Below, one piece after another: positions 10,998 through 22,524 of a stretch of 64,000 nt of DNA. Every line of letters starts with the position of its first letter. Position 1 is the stretch's first letter. Source of the stretch: Tipula vernalis (lineage: Eukaryota; Arthropoda; Insecta; Diptera; Tipulidae); assembly GCA_958295665.1 (NCBI GenBank), contig OY282559.1:249732764-249796763 (forward strand), in the 5' to 3' direction. The notes below the pieces were generated by a model. It worked only from the letters and a program-made list of their open reading frames with translations, ran no database searches and was not told where the DNA came from. Both the position numbers and the translations under genes were made by a program.

Positions 10998-12713
10998 AAT
11001 TACAAAAATAGTACAAAATTTCAAAATCTAACGCCAGTCGAAAAAAGAATTTTAACTTATGTAAAACAAACAAAAACTTTTCTAAAAGATAATCCAGGGA
11101 TTATGGTCACGAAGGCAGACAAGGGTAATGTAACAGTTTTAACTCTACGAACGGACTATCTGGAAAAAATGTACAGCTTACTAAATGACGATTCCACGTA
11201 CGTACAAACTGCTAGAGACATATCGACACCAATACAGACGAAAATAAATTCAATGATAAAAGAATGGGAGAATTCTGGGAATATTGACTTGAAAACAAGG
11301 AAAAATTTAACGAGTTACACCGCAGTGATTCCAAAATTATACGGTTTCCAAAAAATCCACAAACCAAATTTGCCGTATAGACCAATTGTCAGTTTCATAG
11401 ATGGTCCCACATATTCTTTAGCATCATTTTTAGGCAATATTCTAAAACCTAGTGTAGGAAAGACAAATTCTTACATACAAAATTCTAAAGATTTCAAAAA
11501 TAAAATTAGTAATGTTACGATCCCACCAAATTTTCTGTTAATCTCTTTGGATGTTACGTCTTTGTTTACGAACGTCGATAGCCAAATTGTCAAAAATATT
11601 ATAAGTCAACATTGGAGAAATATAAAGAAAAATGCTAAATCAAAATTAACAAAAATTCAATTTTTCACTGCTTTAGATATCGTTTTGAACAATTCTGAAT
11701 TTTCTTTTGACAACAAAATTTATAAACAAATTTTTGGCTCACCTATGGGCTCACCAATAAGTCCGATAATAGCAAATTTATTAATGGAAAATTCGCTTTT
11801 AAATTCATTAGATTTTCAACCAGTGTTTTACTTTAGATATGTGGACGATATAATTACGGCAATACCAATAAACAAAATTGATTCATTTTTAGAATTTACC
11901 TTAGGAAAAGAAGTAGATAACAAAATTTCATTTTTGGACATTCTGCTGATTCACGAACCAAATGGCAAAATTACGTGTGATTGGTACCACAGAAATACTT
12001 GGTCGGGTAGATATTTAAATTTTCATTCTTGGCTTCCCAACAAATATAAAATTAACACCATTAAAATTTTGACCCAAAAAATTCTAAAACTTTCCGATAC
12101 TAAATTTCACAATAAAAATTTAAAAATTCTAAAAGATACATTATGTCGAAACCAGTATCCAGAAAAATTGGTAAACCACATAATTTGGAAACAAAAAAAT
12201 TCCCATAAAAATTTTAATTCTCGATCAACAAATAAAACCACTAATTATTTGGCCATTCCCTACGTTAAAAATCTTTATGAAAAAATCAAAAATCTTTTCA
12301 AAAATTATAACTTTAAAATTATAGGACGTGCAGCTACAAGTTTAAACAACAACTTGTTTTCTAAAATTAAAGATAAAACACCTTTAAAGAAACAATCAAA
12401 CGTGGTTTATCAGGTACAATGTAGTTGCAATGCTACTTACACAGGACAGACGAAACAATTTTTAGAAGAAAGATTTTACCAACACAAAAGTGACATAAAT
12501 AAAGATCAAAATTTAAGCATTAGTGCACTTACACGACATCTGAAAAATACGAACCATCAAATCAGTTTAGATAACATAAAAATTCTCGAGAAACAAAAAA
12601 ATTTTAGAAAAAGATCGATTTTGGAAATGCTACAAATTAAATCAAGTACAAATTCAATAAATGTCGTTGAAGATTACGCGTATATTGGTAACTCTTATGA
12701 TTTGTTCATTTAA
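10905..12713 (+). CDS. Penelope reverse transcriptase with GIY-YIG endonuclease
   Basis: About 602 codons, uninterrupted. N-terminal MVTKADKGNVTVL (first in-frame ATG at 11103), PKLYGFQKIHKP and LLISLDVTSLFTNV (catalytic Asp, motif A), then GSPMGSPISPIIANL, and FRYVDDI, the YxDD active site. C-terminal VVYQVQCSCNATYTGQTKQF is a GIY-YIG-type endonuclease start, with ERFYQH following. The protein copies element RNA and nicks target DNA. The frame runs upstream to a TTG at 10905 without an ATG, within the hairpin junction, so the N-terminus appears lost compared with the usual ~800 residues. The intact frame suggests recent insertion. Confidence 0.93.
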   Translation: MIQNYFRCGKCNFWFVNDRINIRNYFINILTNYKNSTKFQNLTPVEKRILTYVKQTKTFLKDNPGIMVTKADKGNVTVLTLRTDYLEKMYSLLNDDSTYVQTARDISTPIQTKINSMIKEWENSGNIDLKTRKNLTSYTAVIPKLYGFQKIHKPNLPYRPIVSFIDGPTYSLASFLGNILKPSVGKTNSYIQNSKDFKNKISNVTIPPNFLLISLDVTSLFTNVDSQIVKNIISQHWRNIKKNAKSKLTKIQFFTALDIVLNNSEFSFDNKIYKQIFGSPMGSPISPIIANLLMENSLLNSLDFQPVFYFRYVDDIITAIPINKIDSFLEFTLGKEVDNKISFLDILLIHEPNGKITCDWYHRNTWSGRYLNFHSWLPNKYKINTIKILTQKILKLSDTKFHNKNLKILKDTLCRNQYPEKLVNHIIWKQKNSHKNFNSRSTNKTTNYLAIPYVKNLYEKIKNLFKNYNFKIIGRAATSLNNNLFSKIKDKTPLKKQSNVVYQVQCSCNATYTGQTKQFLEERFYQHKSDINKDQNLSISALTRHLKNTNHQISLDNIKILEKQKNFRKRSILEMLQIKSSTNSINVVEDYAYIGNSYDLFI

Positions 12714-13012
12714 ATTGTTTTTTGCCTCATGCAATTTTATTTTTAGTCAATTGTACAACCGTTTTTATATGAAAGCGCATTAGCAAGGTTTTTTTTCGAA
12801 AATACATGGCTGGGCGTTTCCATGAAAATTCGGTTTTAATAAAAATTTGTGATTGCTTTATTTTTTGATTTATGTATAAAAGAAGGAATTTTTGATATAT
12901 TTTTCATTACGCTTTTGAAAATGAACTCGAATAGAATTCGAAAGCTAAAGCTTTAATTAATTAAAAGAGAAATAAAAAGAGCCCTAAACCAAATAAAAAT
13001 TATTTAATTTAT

Positions 13013-13676
13013 AAATATTAATTGGCTCATAAAAATAAAACACTAATTTATGTCAAAATGCACTTAAAAAGTCGTTATCAAAGCGCAATTACTACAAACG
13101 GAACTAACTGAAGCATTTCTTATTTTACTTACGTTGAGTATTTATTAAATTAAGAAAATTAAAAACGAGAAAAAATATAAAAGTGTACCATACGATTAGA
13201 ATGCCTTACGTTTGAATTAGTGTAGTTTAAAAACAAAAAATAACACAAAATCCATATTTGAATATGTAAAAGCTAATTAGTTCAGCTTTGTTTTGAGCAA
13301 AAAAAAAAAATAATAAAAAAAATAATGGGGTATTTAGTTTAATATATCATTTAATATTTTACCGTTATATATCCGATCCAAACAATTTAATTTAGATTAT
13401 AATTTTATAAGAATTTATAATTTAAAATCGATTAAAAAAATTTCAAATCGATTAACTTGTTAATTCATAAATTTGCCATTGAAATTTACTCCAAATGGCG
13501 TTTTTCACTATTTTTGCAAAACTTTGGTACCATCCTGTGCGCAATACACACCCTATATCGAAAAAATTAAAAATATTTTATTTCAATTTTTTTAAATACT
13601 ACACGTACGAGTACACCAAAAACTAAACAAATCAAAAATCAAGAAGTTCAATCACTGCTGCCCAAAAATGAAATTA

Positions 13677-13680
<4 letters not shown>
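13013..13680. other. AT-rich non-coding stretch
   Basis: No coding or repeat boundaries recognised. Confidence 0.5.

Positions 13681-13759
<79 letters not shown>
13681..13759. repeat. (TA)n microsatellite
   Basis: Uninterrupted alternating TA, about 79 bp. Confidence 0.97.
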
Positions 13760-13766
<7 letters not shown>

Positions 13767-13859
13767 ATAAAATTATAATTATTTTATTAATAATTAAATA
13801 AGAATGATGGCGAAACCGAAGGTAAAATTTATTTCAAAGAAGAACATATTCTTTATATA

Positions 13860-14850
13860 ACAGAGAAAGTTCAAATGGCGTATATTTGGAATCCTAAAAA
13901 TTTTAATTATGAAAATATACCGAAAAAAAAAAATTTTTTTTGGGACACAGCTGGTCGAAGATCTCAATACATCCTTTCCCAATGAAGGACCTTTCATATA
14001 CAGTAAGAATCGAAACTTTATTATTTATATTTTGTCATTTGTAATATATAACAAGCTATCTATTTTTATAGGCGACCTCGTCAGAAAATGAAATAATTGG
14101 AAAACATATTTCTCTACGGAATACCAAAAATAATATAAAACCTGTGAAAGTGGCACAGCTAAGGATGATGTGGACAAATTAGAAGGATCCTCTTGGAAAT
14201 TTTTCGAAAAATTTATTTTTCTTAAAGAAACCTGCGAAATTATGCCATCTATCAATAATTATAATAGACGTTCGTATGATTGTGATTGGCCCGTTGAATT
14301 TTTAGATAGAAAGATAATGATAATGCCACTTTCGAGCTTACCAATTCACCACCAAAATATATATTGACATCACCAGTTCATCAACCAACTTCAAATTACA
14401 TCCAACCCAAATCGAGGTACAAGTCTGCCTTGAACAATCCATTAATTTCAACCAATAATAGGACGGCTTCTATGTAAGTAACATCTACACCAGAAATTCC
14501 ATCAAGAGAAAGCAACCGGTTTAAGACATCAACTCCACACTCCAGCTCGTTTGAGTTCCAAATAGGAATATAATGGTTAAGACCACAACACTCCACAAAA
14601 AAACGTAGAATGTCATTAAAATCAAAAGAAGAGCAATTGGCAGAAGCTTGTGTCGAATATTCAACAGAATGACAGTCATAAAGCATCAACGTTTCGGTGA
14701 CTACATTACTCAAGAATTAGAAGATTTTGACGAGGAACTAGAACCGCTCGCAAAAAATAAAATAAGCAATATTATATTTGTAATATTAGTAAACTTCAAT
14801 TGGAAAAGCGAAATTATCCAAAATGAAATAAAAATCAATAAATTTTAATA
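13860..14850 (+). pseudogene. Harbinger-associated MADF-domain protein remnant
   Basis: Recognisable pieces lie on the plus strand: WDTAGR (about 13940), then, after a plausible intron (14000-14071, ending TTTTATAG), KDDVDKLEGSSWKFFEKF and FLKETCE (14165-14240), which fits the second half of a MADF DNA-binding domain. The end, FGDYITQELEDFDEELEPLA (14690-14750) followed by a stop and AATAAA, resembles the C-terminus of the accessory DNA-binding protein encoded by PIF/Harbinger elements. The centre (14370-14640) is shifted between frames. It is convergent with the transposase below, as expected for a Harbinger. Confidence 0.55.
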
Positions 14851-14962
14851 ATGCATTCGAAATTTTTAGTTCAATTTAAATTTATTTCAGGATAAAACAT
14901 TGTAAAATAGTGCTACAAATTATTTGTAATCTCTGTCGCTTTTTTCATCGGCGCCCCAACCG

Positions 14963-15984
14963 TTACCCATTACTTGAGTGCTTCTTTGATAGTCTCGTTC
15001 GGTTCTCTAAAAATTGGGGCAAATAGCACTTGGAATTTATTAGCAAGTACGGCAAAGGCACTTTCCACCACCCGTCGACTCCTGGATAACATATAATTAA
15101 ATCTCTGTTTGGTTTCATTATGTAGGTTGTCAAGGGAAACCCATCATCAGCTACGAAAACATAAGGCGAAGATGTCTGGGTTGCTGGCAAATTGCTCGGT
15201 GCCAGTAGTGGTACAACATTTGCTTCAATATCATGCCTCAAATCCTACCTTAGCTAAATTCCTGCATCGCCAATGCGTTCGTTGATTCCATCATCAATAA
15301 AACTGAAATTTTAATTGGCGTTAACGATTGCCATTAAAACAAAGGAATTAGCTCCCTTGTAACACCAATAGTTTGATCCAAATTGTTCTGGCCTTAGTTT
15401 GCCAGTAGTGGTACAACATTTGCTTCAATATCAGGCCTCAAATCCTACCTTAGCTAAATTCCTGCATGAATTAGCGTCCTTGTAACACCAATAGTTTGAT
15501 CCAAATTGTTCTGGCCTTAGTTTGCAATGTTTCCCTGTAAGTTTGAGTCTCAGCTGAAATTAAAACACTAATTAAGCAATATGTATAAGATTTAACCAAA
15601 AAACTTTAAGTATCACCTGTGGCTAAATACCTCAAAGTTAATTGCAAGCGTTCCTCCGCGGATATACCTACTTTCACGAAAATTTGTATCCATTTTGGAA
15701 ATAAAAGGCCCAACTTTCTTTAAAATATTTTGAAACTGTAAAGTTGTCATCCTTAATATTTTTCGATCCAACTTTTCGTCCTCTACATCAATTTATTTGA
15801 ATAGCTTATGGCTAAATCCTTCACTTTCTCGCTGTAGTAGACACTTTAGGGAATATTTCTTTGAATTTTTTTTAAATAAATATGCTGCCTTGTTTAATAA
15901 ATTATTATTAGTAGCCGAAAAAAATCGTAGTTGTTCTATATTCATCACTACAATACATATGTATAATAAATGTGTTTTTCTCAA
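14963..15984 (-). pseudogene. PIF/Harbinger transposase (DDE_Tnp_4), decayed
   Basis: Minus strand in order: NKAAYLFKKNSKK and LLQRESEGFSHKLF (N-terminus, about 15900-15800), RKILRMTTLQFQNILKKV (15750), a block like LTLRYLATG in shifted frame (15630), NYWCYKGANSFVLMAIVNA (15350, the first DDE region), then SPYVFVADDGFPLTTYIMKP (15170, catalytic Asp region) and FREPNETIKEALK (15000). Frameshifts separate the blocks, and part of 15195-15540 is duplicated in place. Harbinger transposases cut and paste with 3-bp target duplications. This copy is inactive. Confidence 0.8.
15195..15540. repeat. Local duplication inside the Harbinger transposase
   Basis: GCCAGTAGTGGTACAACATT is present at about 15199 and 15400, each followed by TGCTTCAATATCA. 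Likewise CCAATAGTTTGATCCAAATT occurs near 15365 and 15490. This scrambled direct duplication arose after insertion. Confidence 0.85.
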
Positions 15985-16080
15985 ATCGGATAAAATACGT
16001 CAGTTTTCTGGTTTGTTATCTGTCAGCAAAATGAAGTATTCCCCGACACAACATCGTTGCTAGGCAACTTACTAAAAACA

Positions 16081-16135
16081 GTACTGGAAAGTATTCCTTG
16101 CCTAATAACAGTACTGGAAAGTATTCCTTGCCTAG
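16081..16135. repeat. 30-bp tandem duplication
   Basis: GTACTGGAAAGTATTCCTTG occurs at 16081 and 16111. Confidence 0.9.
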
Positions 16136-16289
16136 TAAAATTGACAGCGCACGCGATTGTTATAATTCTAAGGTAACTTTGATAGTGAAATCTATTGAAA
16201 ATATAAATTGGAAAATGTTGCGTATTTTAAAGAATATAATGAATAAAATGGATAATCTGATATACTGCCGATTAGAGAAAAAATCGTAT

Positions 16290-16408
16290 GTGCAACTCGT
16301 GGAAAAACTATAATTCCCGGACTCTTATGGTTGCTGGAACTCGGCTGACGCCTCGTCCCAGCAACTTCCATACTCGTCCGGGAATATATCGTTTTTCCTA
16401 CACGTTAC
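16290..16408. repeat. GC-rich ~120-bp hairpin
   Basis: TTCCCGGAC (16314) pairs with GTCCGGGAA (ending 16384). Inside, TATGG and TTGCTGG pair with CCATA and CCAGCAA across small bulges. Outside, AAAAAC and GTG.AAC blocks also pair, extending the stem to about 16290-16408. The top loop is about 20 nt. It is GC-rich against a very AT-rich background. Could be a tiny MITE or a structured RNA gene. Confidence 0.75.
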
Positions 16409-17834
16409 ACAATATACTATTATAATTTTTCATCTGTTGAAATACAAAAGAATTTTTTATGTCAAACATAAAATGTTAGAAAAAGAGAATTAAAATTGAA
16501 TTATTTTTTGCAATAATTGCTCGATTAAATGCTAGAAAAAAATTGAGCTATGACTCTTTTTTGACGTTTCATTATTTTTAACATGACTATGTTGTATACA
16601 CTCACTCATACAATAATTTTGTATATAAATTTTTTTTCTCTCTCCGATCCTCTTTTTTGAAATATTAAAAAAGTGACTGTCTAAAATATCATAATTCGTA
16701 CTCCCTTGGCGAAATAAAACCTTGAAACTATAACAAAAATTAAATTCATAAATATATTCATTCGATTCAATTTCCTCGAGGAGAAATTAAACGAAAAATC
16801 TTCTCCATCTCGTTTTGAATAAAAATCAAAGACTAGACTTCGAAGCGTCATACAAAAATCAATAGAGGTTGGTTTATATTTCTATTTTGGATTATTTTAG
16901 GGTTCACATATAAACAACACTGTATACAAAGAGGGATAGAGTTTTTTCGTATTTTTGTGTAAATCGCCTTGGAAATGTTATTAGTTCATCATTAGATATG
17001 TAAACAACCCCTCACTCTCGATAAGAGTTTGTTTATATAAAAAACTTATTTTCGTAAGATTCGATAACTATCGCAATGTGCGACATTAGTTTTCCTTATT
17101 TTCGTTTTATAAATAATGTGATTTATTTCTATACTAATGTGCTAGACTTATTTTAGCCTCAGCATGATTTCAAAATTCGATAATGCGTATTATGATGAGG
17201 ACATCCAACAATAAACAACACAAAATATGCCAATTTTATAATATATTTAATACTCGTACAAACGTTAAAGTTTAAAAATTTAACTACGAATTGACCATTT
17301 TTTGTACTTTCGCCACAAAAAAAGTTGGTATCTGCCCTTAAATTTGTACAGATAGCAAACAAACGAAAAATCAAACAAATTTATGACATTTTTTTACAGT
17401 TTTGTTGTTCTAAGCATTGAGGAGTAGGCGAACGATAAAATGTTTTTTTAACAATATCAGCAAATATACCAACCCAAATGCGAAGATTTTATAAATTAAA
17501 TTTGTATTTTCTTTATTTATTTCCAGAAAGACATACACCCACCATCATGATTTAATCGAAAATATTTTATGGAATAATACGCGGCGGCCGCCTAAACCAA
17601 ATGTTAATTAACAATGAATAAATTAAAAATAAACAAAAGCAATAATAATGATTTAATAATAAAAAATAAATTTATTACATTTATAATTATAATTTGATAA
17701 AATTTATTTATTTAATTATTAAATTATTATTTGTTTTAATTAATTTCGGGGTTAATTTGCTCGACTCACACATACCAAAAAAAAAAAAATTAAAAATAAA
17801 TAAATAACAAGAAACTATATCATTTTCATATGTT
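16409..17834. other. Non-coding stretch
   Basis: No gene supported. A possible splice acceptor TTTATTTCCAG at about 17515-17525 is followed by a short open stretch, and a GCGGCGGCCGCC island lies near 17581; neither is enough to call an exon. Confidence 0.4.
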
Positions 17835-18041
17835 TTGCAAAATTTGACGATGAAATTAAGTGTAAGTGCTTATCGAGCTCATGCATCAGCACATAAAAAA
17901 ATACTTTCGAGCAGCTATCAAACACAATTTAATTACGGTAGTACAGCGGCTGCATCAATTTCATCCACATCTCCTGGACTATTTAGTGTGAGTAAATTGA
18001 CATCTATAAATATTTTTTTTTCTAATATTCATCAAATTTAA
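17835..18041 (+). CDS. Possible host exon (unknown)
   Basis: Plus-strand frame with KLSVSAYRAHASAHKKIL, then a Ser/Ala-rich SSTSPGLFS that is followed by GTGAGT, a good 5' splice donor (about 17988). Residue composition is less AT-driven than neighbouring chance frames. I do not recognise the protein and no partner exon is visible; it may be chance. Confidence 0.25.
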   Translation: MQNLTMKLSVSAYRAHASAHKKILSSSYQTQFNYGSTAAASISSTSPGLFSVSKLTSINIFFSNIHQI

Positions 18042-18974
18042 ATTGCTACTTTAAAAAAAAATGAACTTTTATTTTACAACAGTATTTATTATGAGTGTAT
18101 AAAAAGCTGACAGTAGCTCTAAATTTTTATACATTTTATATTGAACATTTTTTGTTTAGAGCCATTATTGATAATTTTTAATAATTCTTCTTAATATAGA
18201 AGATGTAATTAAGATTTTTATTAGGTTGCTGTCAAATAAAATGAGTTGGGCACTTTAATTTTAACGAGCAATCTAATCGTACAGATTTTTAGATATAATG
18301 GGGTGTGCTGTATTTTTGATTCGAAATCAATGTCAATTGTCAACATAAATTTATTTATTTATTTTTTGCACAATTTATGCTCTAACAGTTTAGCCAGTAA
18401 AATTAAATTCGTTTTTATAGGGGTGACGACTGTGTTTAAGTTGAATTGGATATAAAATATATATGAGTATATGAATTTTTTTTAATTCATCCTTAAAAGC
18501 AACAATTACTAATAAAAAATTGACAAATTTTATTGATTTTGGAACTAAATAATTCTAAATAAAATTGATACTTCATAAAATTTGTCTACTTTCCAAATAC
18601 TTCTTTAAATTAACTAAATACCCATAATAATTCTCACTAGGGTCACCAATCTACGAAATCTCTTAATGGAAAGTTGAAGTAATAAATAAGGTATGCCCCT
18701 TTTGTACTAATACCAGATACTACAGTACTTCTGGGTCACATCACTCGCTTCGAAATCTTCAGTTCAAATCATAAAGGAGTGAAAAATACCAAATAAATTA
18801 AAAGGCAGCTTGAAAATCAAAAAATAATAGCAATTTTGCAGCAAACCTGGATCAGGTTCACAAGTATTTCTGAAAGTCGAAATCGAAATGAATCAATATT
18901 ACTAAATACTACTTAACCGGACTTGAAAATTATTTTAAATTTAAATCTCTGAAACAAATATAAAAATATAAAGG
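18042..18974. other. Non-coding stretch with dispersed-repeat fragment
   Basis: 18880-18960 resembles 23770-23850 (TACTTAACCG.ACT.GAAAATTATTT and ATCTCTGAAA). No gene seen. Confidence 0.45.
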
Positions 18975-20029
18975 GCTGAAACCTCATGAGGTGATCAGAA
19001 CTTCGGTCCTGAAAACTAACTCAACTGCCAAATCAATCATTAATTGAAACTCTTAACTCAATCTACAGCTCAACCTCCCACTTAATTTACAACAACCTCC
19101 AACTCAATCGTAACGCAGTCCTAAACGCAATCACCAAATTCACCGCCAATTCAATCCTCAAATCGACTTTCAAGTCAACTCAACTCAACTTCAACTGGAC
19201 TTAGCTCGAAGAAAATCTCAACATTATATTCAACTTTTCACTTAAGGGGAAACTCAATCCAATCTAACCTCCCACTAAACCCTTAACTCGATCCAAAATT
19301 AAACCCTAGAACCGAACCACTCACTCAAATCCAACTCAACTTCAACTCAAATCCTATTCAACCCTAACTCGGATTCGGTTTATCGTTACCTACTCGTTCA
19401 TTTTTTCTTTTGTCAAGCGAGCTGTAAGCATCATCTAATTGGGAATTCAACATAATTTTTGTATTGAAAACTATTTAATAAAATTTGGATTAAATTTATG
19501 TATAATGTTTTGGAGAAATAATCTGATGTCATTATTGTTTTAAAAAAGAATATAGAGTTTCGCAAATAAATCCGCAAAAAAAGTGTAATCAAAAAATAAA
19601 TATAATAATTGTTTTAATTTTAAAGCTAGTTAGTTTGACACGCGGCTCTAAATTGAAAATTTTTAAATTAGTTTTGACCCACCAGAAAAAAAGGTTCGCC
19701 ATAACTGGACTATACCCCAGAAGAAAGATTAACCAGAATAGACATTGCGTGGAGCAAATTTTTTTTTCATCTTACCTTCTTTTTTGACATTGAAGTATAA
19801 TTATTTTGAATATTATAGTAGTTAAATCAAATTATGCTATCAAAACAAAACTTGTCAAATAATTTCACTAACTACACTGTTAAGGATTCTCAATTTGTAT
19901 TATTTCAAATCAAAACCAGTAAACCAAAGAATACATAACCCAACTTTCTCTTACCTTAGGCAAATCAAGGTCAAAATAATGAGTCCAAATTTTTCCATAC
20001 AAAAACAGAGTTATGTCTCTTGCATTCTG

Positions 20030-21170
20030 TGACTATACCATCATTCCACCGTACCATCATTCCATCACACCATCATTCCATCATACCATCATGCCACTAT
20101 GCTTGTATCAATATACCATTATAACATTATACCATTACACGATTACACCATTACTCCATTACAACATTTGTTTGTATGAAATATGTCGGATGAATAAAAT
20201 ACTTCAATTTATTGTTTATTTATTGATATTAATTTTCGAATTGTTGAAGTTTTTAACATCACGAGGAACTGCACAATAATCAGTACAAAAAATTAAATAT
20301 TTTGTTTACAGCAAGATACATTGACACTAATACATATTTACTCAAAATAATGTTATGTTATTGTGAGTAATTTTAATTTTATACAATACAATTATCAAAG
20401 TTCTGTAATAATAATTTATGTATATGAATCAGGTAAGCATATTTCCAATTTGTACATAAATTCAAATTGTTTTATTTTACAGTGGATTAGTAACATGTTA
20501 AAGTTAAATCGATCAGTTGCAACTATGTGTATCTCAAATATATCTTTATTTTATTTCGGTTTTTTTTATGTCGTAACAACATTAAACGATTACACCATTA
20601 TACCATTACACGATGACCATTATACTATTACCAATATACCATTGTCATTATACAACTACCATGTATATGACCATTATACTATTACCAATATACCATTGTC
20701 ATTATACAACTACCACTATAACATTAATAATATATATTTATAACATTACCATTATACCCTTGTATTTACTATCATTATACCATTAATTTATATATTTGTA
20801 CCATTAGCATTATAACATTACAATTATTCCATTGTACCATTATACCATTAAACTTATGATATTATACCATTAACAATATACCATTAATAATATATAATTA
20901 TACCATCATTATACCATTACAATTATACCATTGTACCATTACACGACTACAACATTAAAAAATACACCATTACCATTACACCATTGTCATTATACCATTA
21001 CCAACATACTAATTTATATATTTATACCATTACCATTATACGATTATACTATTATACCATTACACCATTATACCATTACACCGTTATTATTATACTATTA
21101 CTATTATACCATTATTCCATACTATTATACCGTTACAATTGTACTACTATACCACTACCATTCACATCGC
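20030..21170. repeat. CCATTATA-type minisatellite
   Basis: More than 1 kb of imperfect repeats built from CCATTATA, CCATTACA and CCATCATT words on the plus strand, with a ~300-bp non-repetitive gap at 20170-20570. Any open frames through it are Tyr/Thr/His-rich artefacts. Confidence 0.9.
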
Positions 21171-21181
21171 GTGTGCAATGC

Positions 21182-21419
21182 TTACTATCACGTTGTCTGT
21201 GTATAGGGGTCAATCTGACCCCACAGATATCTTCATGCATTTCATACGGAAAGTAAGTAACAACTACCAAATTACCAAATTTACAAGTAATTTGGGCCCT
21301 CTTTTCATTGTATTGCGCGTATAAGATATTAGTTGAGGCTATCTTATAACCGTTTAAATTATAAGAAAAGTATTTTTTTAGTTTGTCAATTTGACCCCAA
21401 TACACAGTGAGAAGGTTAA
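21182..21419. mobile_element. piggyBac-like MITE
   Basis: Right end carries TTAA (21416-21419) preceded by CCAATACACAGTGAGAAGG. The left end has the matching inverted TGTGTATAGGGGTCAATCTG and a probable mutated TTAC target. GGGGTCAA near both ends is typical of piggyBac-type termini. About 240 bp, no coding. Confidence 0.6.
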
Positions 21420-22524
21420 ATATCACTCACTTATAGATTTCTTAACTTCTCACTAAACCCCTATCCAACCCAAACTAAATTCCAACTAAGCCTCAATTCG
21501 AGCCAGAAATGGAACCCAAAGCAACTCTCAACTTGCAACCGCAAACTCAACGCTCAACTCAATCCTCAGCCAGTAGTTATAAAAAACTGGTCACCTGCTC
21601 ATTATATCCTAATCCATACTCAACTTAACTCCAACTCAACTTCAATTCAACTCGCAAATTAATCCCTAACTTAACCTTCAATTCAACCCCAAATTCTGTA
21701 TCCAACTCAATATTCAAACCAACATACAATACATAAAAAAATGGTAAATATTTAAAAAACCCGGTGGTTTTGGGTCAATTAGTATGGCAGGCAAGCCCGC
21801 GCAAATTACTTTACACTGAGTAATTAAAATACTTTTACGAATTACACCAAACTCAGTAATTAAAATACAAATTACAATTACTTTCAAGTAGATTAATTAA
21901 AATACAAGTCATAATTACTTTGAATTGGAATTTGTAATTAAAATAAAAATTACAATTACAAATTATTAAATTGATAAATTTAATTTGATAAAATTTGTTT
22001 AGTGGTTTTAAACTGATGGCTCTGGAAACAACCCTTAATAAACCTTGTAAAATTGTAAACAAGAAATTACAAAAACTGATGTAATTAAAATACAAGTTAC
22101 AATTACTTAGAATTTAAGTAATTAAAATACAAGATACTGTTACTTGGAAAACGAGTAATTAAAATTTAAGTTACAAATTGTAATTTGTATTTTCAGTACG
22201 TAATTCAAATAGATGTAATTCATTACAGCCCACCCTTGATGGCAGTTAACCCACCCTCTTGACGTAGAGATTGCAAAACCTTTTCAATTCTCCGCTTTGA
22301 CCATAGAAATAGATTGGCGAAAAAAAATCCAAACTGGACTAGCCATTCTCGAGATATTATGACAGGCAGACGGACGGACATTTTTTCATTGTTGTTCTTT
22401 CGGATTAAGGGAGTTTCAAAACGTCAAGAAAAGTGGTCTTGGATCAATCACATTTTTGCTCATTTTTCACAGGATTTCAATACTTTGATCTTTTTAGACC
22501 GAAGTAATAATAAATTATATTAAA

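Larger units (their letters stand above)
10407..13012 (+). mobile_element. Penelope-like retroelement with inverted terminal copy
   Basis: The coding region (10905-12713) is followed by a 3' tail to about 13012. The last 423 bp (12590-13012) are repeated in inverted orientation at 10407-10829 with very few differences. The inverted arm covers the end of the reading frame as well as the tail, so it is a 5'-truncated, inverted partial copy, an arrangement known for Penelope elements. A second, smaller inverted repeat (10843-10907 versus 10937-10997) marks the junction. Confidence 0.85.
18975..22520. repeat. Dispersed repeat A, copy 1 (expanded by insertions)
   Basis: Starts with GGGCTGAAA..CTCA..AGGTGATCAGAA and ..TTCGGTCC, then a low-complexity CAACTC/AACCTC-rich tract (19020-19370, again 21440-21730). 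It ends with a conserved block near 22250-22350 (CTCTTGACGTA, CTTTTCAATTCTC, GCCATTCTCGAGATA). The same order of blocks occurs at 39070-40400. The middle is expanded by a minisatellite (20030-21170), a MITE (21182-21419) and other DNA. No transposition gene is visible. Confidence 0.7.

Noticed and set aside
17500..17600. Last exon of a host gene after TTTATTTCCAG
   Set aside because: The open stretch is only about ten codons and no upstream exon is identifiable.
20013..21256. Tyr/Thr/His-rich plus-strand frames
   Set aside because: They are translations of the CCATTATA minisatellite in different frames.
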